Positions 38,204 to 52,424 are shown, counted from the stretch's first letter. The stretch is DNA of 64,000 nucleotides from Syngnathus acus (GCF_901709675.1 NC_051102.1:10613412-10677411); one strand, 5' to 3'. The notes: generated by a model not told the origin, from the sequence alone. Numbers and translations: made by a program.

Positions 38204-41020
38204 GTAAGTCAAATGAGTATTTTATTTATAATTGACATCTTTCGATGAATATTTTATTCATGCACAAGGCGGCACGTTTCCATTACAAGCTCCTTACATG
38301 GAACATTTCACCCCAGGTTCCCTCAGGTACTTACTTATCTTGCAGGTTGCTCATAATCCAACCCGCATTTTTTTTATTTTTGATGTATTGTTATAAACGT
38401 ACAATTGGAATTGGTTTCCATTGCTCCAGTGCAATGCATTGCCTTCGAGGAATCTGTTAAACCTTCAATGAATCAATTGTTAACTGAGGTGCAAGAAAAT
38501 CCCAAGATTCCATCTGACCAAGAGTTTGGTCATGATCACCAGCAATCTCCTCCTGCCTTTGGGGATTGACATATCCACAGGAATTAATAGCCTTAACTTC
38601 TCTCCTCCAACATTGATCCACAGCCCAAGGCAGAACACAAGCGTGTTCCTTCATTTCCCAGCATGTCAGTTCAAGTCCCACAGGTGCCAGTAATGCTATT
38701 TGGTTGGCCCTGATTTACACTTCGTTGAACAGGACTTATTCTCAGCACAACAAACAACGGACCATATCACTCTCCCGTGTCAGGTATTACTTATTAATTG
38801 ATCAGGTGTGCCTAATGAGCCACAGAATGAGAATCAGGTCATGACAACTGCATTGACGGCAATTTTCCTGCCTTTCGACAGCACAGTAGATGAACTCATT
38901 TGTAAGCCTTTGTGGCTATTTGACTGAGCAAATGAATAATCATGAGCTGCGTAGAACTGCCGCAGGCTCTTTTAAACTTCACAGTAGGAATTAGCTGCAT
39001 GTGATGGTTGGCTGGAAATGAGGGTCAAAGTAACCCAACCGTGTTGATGAGTACTTCTAAGAATCATTAAAAGGTCAACACTGTTTTATGGACAACCTAC
39101 TTACCTTTTTCATTTTCAGAAAGTTGCAATAAATATGATTATCCGTTCAAGTTTATGAACAAAGTTAGGGGCGCTACCACAGCCACAAAATCCCATTTCA
39201 CTCTGGATGTGATGATTTTGTGGGCCACGTTTGAAATGAATGACCAATTACTGTATTATTGCATTACAAATACATGATTCGCATTTTATTTCCAAGTGCC
39301 AAACGAGGAGTTGACTGGAAGGAACGGACGCCGTTTTCCACATGATTGATGAGATAAATTTCAGAACAATATTGCATCCCTAGATTGTGTCACCAAAAGA
39401 CCTATTTCAAATACACTGACATTTCTTTCCTGGGCCAGTGTCATGGACTTTGGAGGCACAACAGTTGAGATTAAAAAGAGGGGAAAAAATGATTCAACAC
39501 CTCTGACTGGTAGTATGAAGCCCTAAACTGCACATTATGAAGAAGATGCAATCACTAGCAAAACACTTTTACAGCTCACCCTGCTATTTGTGGCTCTCTG
39601 AATGTATTTCAGCCCATGCCCATATTATGATGCTGACATTTGGAGAACGCCCAGATCACTATTATGGGACTATTCTGGACTGGAAATGCATACGATTAGA
39701 CCCACTTGTATTCGACAGTGACAGCACACAAGAGAGAATAATGCTCTTAGAAATCCTATTATGCTTATGAATTTTTAATCTCCTGATCTGCATCCGTGCA
39801 CTATAGGTAAGGAGATAAATGTAAACGCCTTGGCCTTGTTTTTAACCCTGTTGGGTTTTAATGGAGAGACGCTAAGCCTTAAAAACTTAACACATACCTC
39901 TTCCATTTACAACAATGTCGATGATAGACGAGTAGAATGTTTGTGTATGCAGAGGAGGACCGTTTTGAAAATCTGCACTCGAACATTGAATTACGGCGTT
40001 TTTGTGTGATCCCAGAAAATTCGGTCTGGATAAATCTCTAAAGCTGGAAACGGGAGCCAAGGCTATAATCTACGATGTCAATAGAGGACAAATGCTCCCT
40101 ACTAAACCGAAAATGATCTAAGGGCTACCTTTGTGGAACCAGTGACAGCACCGAGCATAAATTTTAAAGGGCACTTCCTCTGCTTTCACTGTGCTTTAAA
40201 GTACAATAAAAAATTGATGTTAAAATGAGAAGAGGCAGCCGCTAAGTCCTAAGATGCCTTTCCAAGTGCCCCTTGGTATGTCCTTCAAGGATCAAACGTT
40301 TGTTTTCTGTGACATGTTGCTTCAGAGTAGTTGGTCAGGTTCACAAGAATTGTGCAAACAAGCAATTACTGACATTGTCTGACCGACTACTCCAGTCTAC
40401 AACAACACTCTGAATTTGTGTCTCCGCAAAACCGCTAACAAATGCATTTATGCACAGACACTTTAGCACAGTTGTACATTCACAGATGATGCTGTATTTT
40501 CTCACACTGTCCCGATAATTGTGAAATGAATTGATGCTGTCACATGGTCTGCAATGGACTTTCAAGTGATTGCAGCAGTTGGGGGCTACAGAGTTTTCTT
40601 TTCGTAGCCGAGATGGGATTAAGAACATTCATTTGTGATCGGTCTAAATACTTCTCTTGTGCGTCACACCTGACCTCTATTTGACCTTGACACAAGTTTG
40701 TGAATTGGAGATAGCAAATGATTGAACGCCACAATAAGACTACCTGGGCTAATAATGATTATCTTCAACATACTGAAGTGTCTTGGACCACATTCAACAA
40801 ACCTACGTCAAAAGCAATATAAAAAAATTGAGGGACTTTTGAGTCATTATGCTTTTTAGATATGATTTGAATGAATAAGTCTTCATCGCCAGTGATATCT
40901 TTGATTAGTTTGAAAGTAGGGAATCAGTGCATGAGATCAAAGTAGACGACAACATTGAAAGAAAAGCAATGTTATTTCGCAAAATGTTGCTTTTTGGATT
41001 ATGAGTTTAATAGTCATTGT

Positions 41021-41075
41021 CCTAGAAATGTGTGAATTTTATTTCATCAAACTCTGACTGTGGATGCTCTGATTC
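41021..41075 (+). repeat. Unclassified dispersed repeat, copy B
   Basis: Partner of the copy at 9451. Both have GAAATGT, AAACTCTGACTGTGGAT and a following GATT at like spacing. Confidence 0.5.
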
Positions 41076-41672
41076 AGAATGACGCAAGCATGCATGCATG
41101 AAAAATTGTTGCTCGCCAAATTTGGTTCAACTCTTTAGTAGCTGCAGGCCAATATTGGCAAGTTCAGAGTGGTGGTAGCTTAAGTCAAAGGTCACAAAGT
41201 ACATGATCCATCTAATCTTTCTGCCAATGTCAATTTTCAAATGATCCCTATGTCCCCTTTGCTCTCTGTCAAACTGATACCTTGTCACCCTTTTAACCGT
41301 TGTCACAGTTCTCCGTGTTTGGCACCTCTGGGCGCAATGTGAACTTGCATAATAATATGAAAGCACTCAGGAGGTTGGCGACATGATGCAATAAAATGTA
41401 AGAGGCTGTCACATAAAGTTAAGCGCTGGGCTTGTATGTTTTCCTCTGATGCTCGTTCTTCGTAAAGACGAAGCAGCAATGAAAAGGGAGTGCTATACAC
41501 ATTTTGTACATGCATAATTCAATACATATAATGTGGATAAATACGCAGCTAAAAACTTGGGTCAGCTGTTGTAACACAATTTTATTGAATTGACCAGCAA
41601 GAATAACTCACAGTTGCCATTGACACACCTCAATTAGGGAAAGTCTAAATCACGTGCTGGGTGCTAATGTAC

Positions 41673-41707
<35 letters not shown>
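41673..41707. repeat. GCCA tetranucleotide repeat
   Basis: Nearly nine perfect tandem units in the large cadherin intron. Confidence 0.95.
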
Positions 41708-42854
41708 TTATGTTTACAATCAAAGCACAATCAATGCACTCACTTTTATAGCACTATTACAAGTGCAATGAATTCTGTGGTGAAAGCAGTAGGTAACTAA
41801 TGAGAGCTGGGAGAGAAAATTAAAGGAGTAAAGTTGAGAGCAGCCAAAGAGTTTTGTAACGATGCTGAGATGTTATTGAGACCATGGCAATTAATATGTC
41901 TAACATTACATTTGAATGTATGAATATTAATGAACAAAGCACCTTTTACTCCTGCGAGACAATAAATGCAATAAATAAATTAAAAAAAGTCCATGAATAA
42001 CATTTAGAAACTGTTATAGGATCAAGAAATAAAAAGTGGGTGCAACAAAAGTGTAAACACAAAGTTCCTGGGATGCAGCGTCTCAATAGGAATATCAGTT
42101 TTCGATTTGCACACAGCTGTGATTCAACTCAACTTTTACTCTCCGAAGAAATCATTTGGCCTCCAGGTTTGAGCACAGTGGAGGCGTGACAGCAATTAGA
42201 GCGTGATTATATGGGCTTTTTTTTTCCGAGTTTGTCGGTAGGGAGAAATGCTTGTCATAACTTGAGGCAAAGGTGAGAACCATTACCAGAGGATGAAGAA
42301 GGGTTAATATGGGAAAAAGGGGAGGGAAGAGAACAGAAAGAGGTTAAACGTGGAACGGCAAGCATAAAGGTACGTAGTAGCAAAGGCGAAGGGGAGAAAT
42401 CCAATGTACAAGGTCACAAAGGGTTAATTGCTTACAACTTGCAAAGGTCTTGAAGAAAAAAGCTCATGACAAGAGGTAAACTGCAAATGGTGGCCACCAG
42501 TACAGAGATGGGCTTCATTTAAAGCATGAGTCATGGAAGTGATGGAGAAAAGGGGAAAGCAGCCAAATACTTTCTTTTTACAACCAGATGCTGAGCGGTG
42601 GGTGCATGATTACATCGTTTAAAGTGTCTCCCCTTCCAAACTCGTGCTTCTGATTTTTTACGAGTCAATCTTATACATTTGGATACACTAATTTTTGTGT
42701 GTGTTTAACTGAGATGTTGATGGGACTGAGCTAAACAACAAATGGAGACACTGCCATTTGGTTGTATTCATAAGTATAGAATGAAAACTTTATTTACAAA
42801 AAGTAAAGTCAATCTCTACACGGACTGTAGATTCATACCAAACGCATTGTGTTC

Positions 42855-42899
42855 TAATAATAATAATAATAATGATGATAATAATAATGATGATGATAT
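42855..42899. repeat. AAT/ATG trinucleotide repeat
   Basis: An AAT repeat with ATG interruptions that lies 15 bases before the foldback element at 42915. Confidence 0.9.
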
Positions 42900-42914
42900 T
42901 TAATATATATAATA

Positions 42915-43330
42915 TACCGTATTTTCCGGACTATAAGGCGCACCTAAAAACCTCAAATTTTCTCAAAAGCCGACAGTGCGCCTTATAGTCCGGTGCGCCT
43001 TATATATGGACCAAATTCCAAAATTTAAACTGGCCCGAAGCATTGTGTCATGAAATCAATCATAAGTGGCCCGCTGAAGACTATGAATCATGAATCAAAA
43101 AGACTATGGATCATTATTTTGTGATTATAAAGTAATTTGTTGTGTCTGAAGTTGAAATATAAAAGATAAAATGGAGAATGATTTGATTTGGATAAAAAAT
43201 CTGACATGATGCATTAATGGTGCGCCTTATAGTCCGGTGCGCCTTATATAAGGACAAAGTTTTAAAATGGGCCATTCATTGAAGGTGCGCCTTATAGTCC
43301 GGTGCGCCTTATAGTCCGGAAAATACGGTA
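42915..43330. mobile_element. MITE-like foldback DNA transposon, 416 bp
   Basis: It begins and ends with a perfect 30-bp inverted repeat starting TACCGTATTTTCCGGACT. GTGCGCCTTATAGTCCG occurs three times in the same direction inside (about 42976, 43220 and 43285), and its inverse lies at the left end. There is no coding capacity. A TA target duplication is possible if the outer TA is not part of the element. It is non-autonomous; the superfamily cannot be told from this copy. Confidence 0.85.
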
Positions 43331-45177
43331 ATTTATGATAAGAACAAAAATAGACATGTCTAAATTCATTCATAAAGTATAATACAAATCTAATTGACGG
43401 TGTTCCTATCCTAAAAGAAAACCAACTAAGCCCTAGCTAAGGAATCTCTGATCAGCAAATATCACTTGAGCTTTGATAGCCGTGTCCTCGTGACCTTTAA
43501 GGGACACTCGTGCGAGACCTATTTTTCCAACATGAATGAGGCCAGCGACCCGAAGCGCACACATCTGTGCAGCTTGTTGTAATGTCGACGACGTGTTTGC
43601 CCTCCTGTGCCAGTGAGGGAGCTTGACTGGCCTGTAGTCACACACCATAATGCATGACATTGCTACTGTTCTATTCACAGCACTTTACTCTCGATGTAAA
43701 GTCTTTCCTTGTATAGGATTTTGGAAAACAAATTCCAAAGATGGGAGCCAGCCTTCATTTTTCTCTTTACACTGGGAGCCGTGTGACATCCACCTCCGTT
43801 AACGTTTGTGCTGCCACTAGTAATAACACGGTGCTCTGATTAACATTGCGTTTTTAAATAGAATAATTGCCATAGCACGTATTTCTCTGTTCTTTTAAAG
43901 AAAACAAACAAGCAAAGAAAACCTATTGGTCAGGCAGAGCAACTGACATCTGCTTCATTCATGCTTCACAATGACTGGCTCCCTCTCAGCTATCTTACTT
44001 GTAACCTCCAATGGCACTCACAAAGATGTGTGGAGCTGGCACCCTTTATTATTTCTGAAGGCCAACCTCAGCTCTGCCTGCACTGCCGCAACAATTAACT
44101 GTGGTCATTTTACACCGAGATGTATTATGTCCTGTATGTTCATTATGGGGTGAACAGGCATCCTGCCAGATTCTGCTTGTCACTGCATCCCAGTCGGGAG
44201 AAGTTTGGCAATCAATTTCATTTGGGCTGTAGCAGCAAGTCATAATTGAGCCATGATTGGATCTGGTCTATCAATAATTGGGCTTATGCCATTCTGAACC
44301 TGTGTGGTGGTCTGTTGAACTACCACCAGGTTGTCCTGAGATTTCAAGAACATTCAATAGTTATGGTGGGGAAGATGGAAAAGAAAAATGGAGTTTTTCT
44401 CGATTCGGAGTTGTTGCGAGATGCAGTATTTCTTTTTCACACCAGGAGGAACTGGTACGATATTGCATCATGTTGACTTTCAGCACCACAGGTGAGACAA
44501 CTTAACCTTCTCCATCAGTCGTGAGAAAATAGCAGCAAGTGAAGATGGAGCTTTTGGCAAAGGACTGTAAAAAGGCTCCAGTAGTAAACTGACTACTGCA
44601 TCTGATTTAAAATAGCAACCTTTATTTAACCAAGGCACACATCCCATGACACACCACCCAACAAAAATAGGGAAATATTGATCTCTTATCTCAGTTTAGG
44701 CAAACACAAAGCTGATACAAGGCTCAAGGTTGGAATCGCTCAAATCCAATATGTTTAATACCATGCCGAACAAAAACACCTGCTGTTGCCAACTGTTAGT
44801 GGCACGCTGTGAAATTCACAACAACTTGCCCTTTAAATGTACAGCAAAGAGTTCAAACGCCCACTGGCCTTTTCCAACCTTGTTTCCCTTGGCTAAAAAT
44901 ACCATGTGAAGTGTTTCTCACCAGAGCGGTGAACTCAAGCAATAAAGCACAAACAATCAACCAGCCAGCAAGCAAACAAATTCAGCCCCACTCACTTCAG
45001 CCTATGATGATAATGACAAATACAATTTGCATTTTGTCCTGAATAATGCATTGTCTGATAAAAGGACGGTATTGCCATGCATGGAAGAGTCTTCCGATGC
45101 CATCTGAAAATGATCAATAATGATGGGTTCGTTCCAATGTCCACACAACAACGGAATGATTTCTTATTTTGCATGCC

Positions 45178-45442
45178 TCCCAGTTCTGAGCTTCAAATCT
45201 CAGCTCTGATCCTCCCGTTTGGTGGTTTGCATGTTCTCTCGGTGCTTGCGTGGGTAGTTTGGCTTCCTTCCCCGTTCCGACATGTTATTTGAAAACTCTC
45301 AATTGTCCACAGGGCTGAATGTAAGTGTGAATTGTCTATATGTGTTCCTGAGATTGGCTGGCAACCAGTCTCGTCGACCCGACGTCTGCTGGGATAGACT
45401 TCGGCGAACCTAATGACTCAATAAAAATTCAATAGATGGATG
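45178..45442 (+). repeat. Degraded dispersed repeat (SINE/LINE-tail-like)
   Basis: The order of landmarks matches a very common fish repeat: GCATGTTCTCTCGGTGCTTG, CAATTGTCCACAGGGCTGAA, GATTGGCTGGCAACCAGTC, GCTGGGATAGAC, and a tail of CAATAGATGGATG. It is old and diverged. The exact family name is not certain from sequence alone. Confidence 0.65.
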
Positions 45443-48375
45443 CTTAGCAACTTGCTGAACTACTTGTGTCTTAAATGTCTTATTTCATTGTAAAACAGAC
45501 CCCGAGTGATCAAAAGGGAAACTGTTTTGCAACAGAGATTTCTCGGAAGAAAAAAAAAACTTTTCAACACTATGTCTACTGAGAGAGTGTAGGAAAAGTG
45601 GAAAAACATAATCTGAGTGAATTTGAAAAAACGCCAGAGTACAAAGGTGATTCGAAAAGTGCTCCCAAGAAGCTGCCGTCTTCCTCTTTTGTGCCGCTGC
45701 TGTCTCTGACTGAAGGTGTTTATATTTTCGTAGGATGAGGATGTATGCAGATAGATGTTCCCGTGTCACGCCTGCGTGAGACACTAATTGCATATGATTC
45801 ATGGTTGTTTTTGTTTTACGTTACACTGGCTTCCTCCCATTAGTTTGTTTACCAGCATTGTTTTTACACGGACAGATGGTTTGTTTGTTATCGACACAAG
45901 TTGGATCACCTGAATAAAGTTTGTCTGCATCAATTTAACATGATCACTAAGACCTTGTATCCTGCTTACCTACGTTAGCGTATACATTGGGATTTGCATT
46001 TTCTCTGAGGTTGTTTGCTTTTAGAGCATGTAAATGTATGGAAAGCAACATTTGGTAACCGCCAACAAATGTTTGCCCGATTTAATATCCACTCTGAAGT
46101 GAAAACTTATGCCTTGAGTGACAGTGTCAAAGAAGGGGTATTGCTTTCATTTATTGCTGTGGTTGTATTTGTTATGATTGATAGTAACCTCAAGGTTATT
46201 CTATTATATTTCATTTTATCCTTGTCATCTACTATAGTTATACAATACTGTACGACTCATAGTAAAACAACATTTAAAATAAATATTTCATCCGTACTGC
46301 ATGGTTAACAATTCCTATTTCTTAAAACATTTTATTTGGGTTTTTATTTGTTTTGTTTGGTAACTGCGAGAACATTTTTTAAAAGCCAGATATTCATTTA
46401 TTTGAAAACGCATTGCTGCCATTTTGTTCTAACGGCGGATTTTTTTGATTTTTTCCCTATTTTTCTGGAATCTCACACTGCTTTGCAACTGATAATGCTT
46501 GTGTTTTACTCTACTCATTACAACTCATTCCATTCTTTAGCAATATTGACACGGATTGGGTTGCTCCAAACATGACAGGAATCCCTCTTTAACATGTTCG
46601 TTTTAGGTTAAAATAATCTCCATGATCCTTCACCATAAATGAGCAGATCCCAGGATGCTCTTCAACATTGATCCCTTTCCTGAACATGGTTATTGTTTTG
46701 GTCCAATTTTAAATCCATCTACTGTGTAGTTCTATTTGCTAGTTAATGCAAAGCCTTGTCCTCGCTTGCTGTGGCGGCGGCGGCATCCAACAAAATCACA
46801 TTCCCTTTGATGGCTGTTGTAACTGCGTGACAGGCAAGCAGTGAAAAAGCTTTCTAAACAAAAAACATTGATACACCGTCGAGCTGTGCTTTGTTGGCTG
46901 CATCCAGCCTCTGAAGCCACAGAGTCCAGAAAGAATGTAACTTTATATTGTTGCTGGTATAACTGTCAGAAGACGGCGCTGAACAGTTGCAAACAAAACG
47001 GCACTTGCGGCGACGCTACTCCATCTCATCGGAGTCTGCAAACGATAAATCTATTCATCTGCCATTCCCAATCGACCTGAATTCAGACGCTTTTCTGGTG
47101 TCGAAATTTGTGGAGTTCTCCTCAGCTCTTCATGGGGCCAGATGGGAATCCGGAGTCCTCCAGATGGGAGCGATTTGGAAGAAAATCCGACGATGGCAGA
47201 AATGATCACAGCTAGCCAGAAGACTTGTTGGCTTGAATTATGCTGCTTAGATCATGGCCTGAGCTTTGTGCTCCTTTATCAGCCAACCCACACTGTTTCT
47301 TTCCTCTCGCCAGGTTGCATCTCGTTCTTAACACTCACCAGATACACAAGCTGACGCTTATATTCTTAGTCACGCTCCCTGTCCGCTCTTCAATGACAAG
47401 TAGATAGGGCATGGATACCTCTGAACCAGTACACTTTTTTTTTTAAATAGATTTTTACCCAAAGTGTCTTCCCTTAAAAGTGATACCTCAAATGGGCAAA
47501 TGTATTGGGACACCTCACTATAACACCTGCTGTGCAAGAAGTTGATGCATAAGTATGGTACAAAATGACGCCAGGGCTTGTTTTTTTTTTGTTTTTTTTT
47601 GCAAGAGGTTGATAATTGAGTTTAATCTTCCATGTATCCCTCAAATAGATTGTCTCTGACATGAAGCCATTACGAACCTTTGAATTTTATTGTTGTTGTG
47701 ACTGCCAGGTATACTTTTAGTGATGAACCACTGAAGTTAGGGATCTCCAATTCTTCCACATCAGTATCACCCAAGCACGCTTTGGAGTGAGACAAGCTTG
47801 AGATAACTTCTAGCACTTGATTCAGCTGGAACTAATGCAACTAGCCCAAAACCTTGTAGATTAATGAGTTGTTTTAAGAATATGAGTCAATATCTCAATC
47901 CGCCTTTAATTGCTTTAAGGAAATGTCATTTGGTTATCTGGCCACAAGGCGTGATGTCATTTCAGGCTCCCTCGACTCATATGGGCCTTCTCTCAGATGA
48001 ATGTAGCTGCTTTCTCGAGACACCACTCCCGATTGGCGGACCTGCTGTAAATCGATGGGCTCTCGCTATTGCCCTTCTTCACACTGCATGGCTCGAGCTG
48101 GCTTAGTCCCAGCTCTCTGTGATCCTTCAAGTAGCTACTATGTGGCAGAATTTGGAGAAGCCTGGGTTGGCTGTCCCATTGGCTTCTTTTAAAATCATCC
48201 AACATAGGATGATTAGTACCCTGAGAGCTACAGGTTTACAGACGAGATCAGGGGATATGATCACCTGCGCACTCGCCAAGCTCTGTGCTGGCCTTCACAA
48301 CCAACTGACATTACTGTAATTTCTTGAGAAATGTTTTTTTTTTTTTGCTATTAAAATGTGGTGGTTTTGCAAAGC

Positions 48376-48414
48376 CCACACAGGAAGGCCTGCACGGGAA
48401 TTCAAACCCAGAGA
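48376..48414 (-). repeat. Short fragment of the same dispersed repeat
   Basis: CACACAGGAAGGCC followed by GGGAATTCAAACCCAGAG matches one end of the family seen at 28448 and 45178. Only about 40 bases are preserved. Confidence 0.35.
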
Positions 48415-48749
48415 ATTGATTTGGATTCATCTTTGGGGCCGTATGCAGTAGCTTCTCCTGCTGCAGAATGAATTTGAGGAAACCTTTCGATCACAACTGC
48501 CACCACTCACTCTGGTAATGATGCTGGGCTTCATTAAGAAGCTCATTAAGTCCCGTCGTTAAGCAGCAGGGCTGTTAAGGCTTTGATTGGTAATGGCTCT
48601 TCATTCAGAGGCAAGAGAAACCAGACATCCCAGGAGGTTCTGGCTGGTCCAGTGCACTTGTATTTAAGATGGAGGATGAGACAATTTGCAATCTTAGCAA
48701 GAAACATCACCTTTGCGGTGGAGTTTGGGGGTTTGAGCGAGGGCCCGAA

Positions 48750-48799
48750 AATGATGTGGCGGGCCGCATCTGGCCCCCGGGCCTTGAGTTGGACCCTTG
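48750..48799 (-). mobile_element. hAT-like fragment, reverse orientation
   Basis: On the minus strand it reads GGGTCCAACTCAAGGCCCGG then GCCAGATGCGGCCCGCCACA, matching the left end of the copies at 10577 and 31934. Only about 50 bases are preserved. Confidence 0.5.
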
Positions 48800-50984
48800 A
48801 TCTAAACAGCAACATCACTATGTTTGGGTCCACCAAAGTACAGTGAGAGATGGACTATAAAATGACATTTTTGGGAAAATGAATGAATGAACCAAATCCC
48901 AGGCTATCAGTTTTCACTTGAATGCAAGTGAGTTTGCTGCAAGATAGTGTGAGGGATTGATTCTGCACTAGAACTTCTGTAGGTGTCCACTGATGGGGAA
49001 CAAGGCGAAGAAAAGAGAGATTGGACGATAGCTTTTACTGACAAGGTGCTGTCACGGGCCATTGGTGAGTGTTGAGGTGAGATAGCCATTGTAGACCCGG
49101 GAAGTAATTGGGCAATGGTGATAATTGATGATTATGAGAGATCGAATCCAAAACAAAAAGGCAGCTACACACAATCCATTGAAACAATCAACAGTCAACT
49201 ATGTTGAGTCGAACTGGGGACAGGAAGTGCAAATTAGCCAGCAAAAGTGTCTTTAATTGAAAAACATCATTCGATTACTGCAGACATAGGCTTTGGAAGA
49301 TATTTTGCATTCCGTGTTGGAGGAAACTTCTTTTTTGTATTTCTATAAATGGCTCGCATGCTTATGTGAGTGCTGACGTGGAGTATGATCATTCATAGGG
49401 ATGACACGTTTCACTGCAATCTGTCTACAACAGAATCTGTGCCATAAATATTCAGTTGATGTAGGTGGAGTGTGGGTTCCAGAAAACAGAGCCGTGGTGA
49501 TGATGAGACCCATGTTCAGAAAATAGATTATTAGTCAGCAGTGACAGAATGTGAACAAATGTCTGGCACACCTGACAGAGTAGCTGCCTGGAATGCAGTG
49601 ATGACTGTTTGGGACAAAAAATTATTTGAAGATTTGGAAACTTGGGCCCCGGTTGATCTAACTAGTCTAGTTATAAATGAATACTTTTCCTCCTTTTGCG
49701 TTTGTTCAATGAATTAAAAAAAACAATATATATATAGTATATACATGATAAAAACAATATATATAAAATGAAAACAAAATTGTAATATAAATTTTACATT
49801 GCTACTTGAGATGAAGTATTTGTAATTTAATTCTGATAGCGGTCTACAGTACTTGTCTAGACAGACTTGTACGGACAGAAAAATGATCATGCGCGTGTGT
49901 CCTTTGCACAGAATGCTACGTAAGACTGGTACATGTAGCAGATGTGATTTCATCACGACGTTCTATGTTTGAAATTTGTGTTTTGACTTATGAATACCAT
50001 CCTGGAACAACTGCAAGAGGCTGCCTTGTCCTAATCTGACCAAGAGGATTATCTGTTTTTCCTCCAATTCTCTTTCGTCATACATAGTATGCAAGCTTTC
50101 TTTATTTTGTTCTTTCGATGTGAATAGTCACATTCTGTGAAATTCTCATGTGATGCATTAAACCATCAATGCAAGTTCAGTGATCTTCATTGTGCAATGT
50201 ATCATAGCAAAAAATACCCAAGGCTACCTCCATACATTTCAAAATGTAAATGGTGATTCAACACAACCACTCCATTTATTATTTTTACTTTTTTTTTTAT
50301 AAATACTGTTGCCATGCAACATGATGGACTTTCCACATGAATTGCACATTGATACTTTCTGGCCACAGGTGTGCCACTAATGTGCCCATACTGTGATTGA
50401 ATGTGTGTACGATGTTGGTGAGGGAGGGTAAAGTGTTCCCTGAGATTGCTTTCAGCAGACGCCCTGGCCTGGCTGCTCCGTTCCGCTCCAATCCCGCGAG
50501 GAGTTAATCTAATAAAACTCAACAGAAGGCTGAGATCGATACAGCTTGTCCCTCTGCCGTGCTCCCCGGACTCATCACTATACATTCCTATTAGTTAGGG
50601 AGTAATTGATTGGTCGACTGTTCATTATTCCTTTGATTTGGAGTTTTCATTAAAATGCCAGGGCACTCCATACGCATTTGCTGGTAATTTTCTACACTCA
50701 GTAGCTGCTTAGATGAAGAAAAAAGAAAAAAAAAAAGGTATTAAGAGGGAACGGCATGTGCTGTCAATAACACTGAAATGAAACTTTACGAACAAAAAGA
50801 GGAGCATGGCCATGCAAAGAAATTGTGGTTGTGAGAAATGTAAGTCTTGTGCATTCCTTTATTAAATTCCGATTTATTGATTTACTTATTTAATCTATTT
50901 ATGTATTGAATATATGTACTGGATAACAAGTAAAGAAGTGTTTATTCTTGTATTTTTTTTTCTTGTCTATCTTCTCCCTCCTAG

Positions 50985-51279
50985 CTCCACACTGACATGG
51001 ACCGGAATGACGGCCGCACTAAGTATGTCCTACGTGGCGAGGGGGCTGGCTCTGTCTTTGTGATCGATGAGAAGACAGGTAACATCCACGTCACCAAGCC
51101 ACTGGACCGCGAGGAGAAGGATGAGTACCGTCTCATTGCCACGGCTACCGACAGACAGACGGACCGTCCCCTAGAGCCCTCGTCGCAATTCATAATTCGG
51201 GTGCAGGACATCAACGACAACCCGCCTGTCTTTGACGAAGGGCCCTACAGCGCCACTGTGCCTGAGATGGCAAATATAG
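50985..51279 (+). CDS. cdh24: Cadherin-24-like exon: most of EC1 and the EC1-EC2 linker
   Basis: The exon follows a pyrimidine tract and CTAG, and ends in ATAG|GTACTC. It is 295 bp long, which as I recall is the standard size of this type II cadherin exon. It enters in phase 0 and leaves in phase 1. It encodes mature residues 24 to 122. LDREEK (about 63-68) carries the EC1 calcium-binding DRE motif. DINDN at 98-102 is the calcium linker between EC1 and EC2. RPLEP (84-88) and VPEM (115-118) are also typical of the family. No frame damage is seen. Downstream of the donor the frame stays open into the intron, but the sequence turns AT-rich and loses similarity. Confidence 0.93.
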
Positions 51280-52361
51280 GTACTCCTTTCTTTTCTTTTT
51301 TGAATCCAGTCTGTCAAAAAATAACACATTTTGAGCGGTCGCCTTGGTTCCTTCATTATTTTGTTTTTTGCTTCTCTTCGGCAGTCACGATAACCAACAA
51401 ATCTTCCTTCTTCCAATTAAAATTGACAATAACTACCGTTGTCATTGTACTTTGCGATATCATTGCCTCTGTCTGGTTCCCACACGTGAGATAAAACTTT
51501 AATACTATGATGGGAAAATATAAGCTATAAAGTTCCAAATGAGCACATTTGAGCTCTGAGATTTAATGTTTTGCAGTCGTAGAGCAATCATCCAAAACCA
51601 TTTTCTAACTTAAATTGAGCTGTACAAGTTCCAGTGATCACTTGAGCCTGTACAGGTAACTGTGCAATAAGACAAAATATGCAATATTCACTGTCCCAAC
51701 TTCTCCTGAAGATGAGCAGTACACCTCTAAACTCTTTCTAAATTGACAGTTCTTCGTGTTCAGGTCCTGCATAATGTCACACTGCCATTTTTGCAGTTTC
51801 CAAGCAGCCCGAACCTCTCTGGACTTTCTCTACTCATTATGAAATGGAGCCTCTTTTTAAAGGAAAGGATAAGCCAATGTCATTGGCCACAATTCTGACC
51901 TACCTTGACCCTGCTTACAAATAATATATTCCACAAACTACTCATAATTCTGCTCCAGTTTATCCCCTGTTGCAAGGCGCTGTGCTTTTGCATATAAACC
52001 CAAGAAAAAAAAAAACGGCCTCACCCAGCTGTGCTGTTACCCTTTTACATGATATTAAAGCCTCCTCGAGCAAAGTTTGTTCAACAATATACTGACTTAG
52101 ATATTTTCCATCTTACAAAATACAGTAACCCATCCTCCGTCTTTTTTTTTTGTGCCATGTATTTTAAATGCATTCAAGGTAGAGTGGTGATGTCGTGGTC
52201 TCTCTCACAGTCAAGTGGTGCTTGTTGGATTGGTGTTGACGTTTTCCTTGTTTTTTTGGGGGGGAGAATCTGACTTCCACCCATATTTATGTTAGGTGCG
52301 TAGAAAACTTGTTTATAGTTGTAAATATAAACGTGAATGGCCTAAATAGTCTGCTTGGTGA

Positions 52362-52424
52362 GGCTTCAGCTCACTTAGGAGTCTAATGAGGACAAGCAGA
52401 ATGGCAAATAGATGGATTGACTGA
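52362..52424 (+). repeat. Tail of the dispersed repeat
   Basis: TCTAATGAGGACAAGCAGAA followed by ATAGATGGATTGA matches the end of the family. A possible other end of the same copy lies near 52190 (GTCTCTCTCACAGTCAAGTG). Confidence 0.35.

Larger units (their letters stand above)
38204..50984 (+). other. Cadherin intron between the first two coding exons (12.8 kb)
   Basis: The intron begins GTAAGT and ends CTAG. No coding block or RNA gene is visible inside it. It holds a 416-bp foldback element (42915), a CCAG repeat (41673), a degraded dispersed repeat (45178), a hAT-like fragment (48750) and a purine-rich stretch (about 42290-42590). Confidence 0.85.

Noticed and set aside
38204-38248. Read-through of the first coding exon giving a soluble truncated protein
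   Set aside because: A stop follows 14 codons past the donor, but no AATAAA signal is seen close by and the donor is strong, so there is no sequence support for a real short isoform.
41673-41707. GCCA array considered as a CRISPR-like or regulatory repeat
   Set aside because: It is a simple tetranucleotide microsatellite with no spacers.
51280-51494. Extension of the EC1 exon into the intron
   Set aside because: The frame stays open by chance. Cadherin similarity stops exactly at the GT donor and resumes at 54262.
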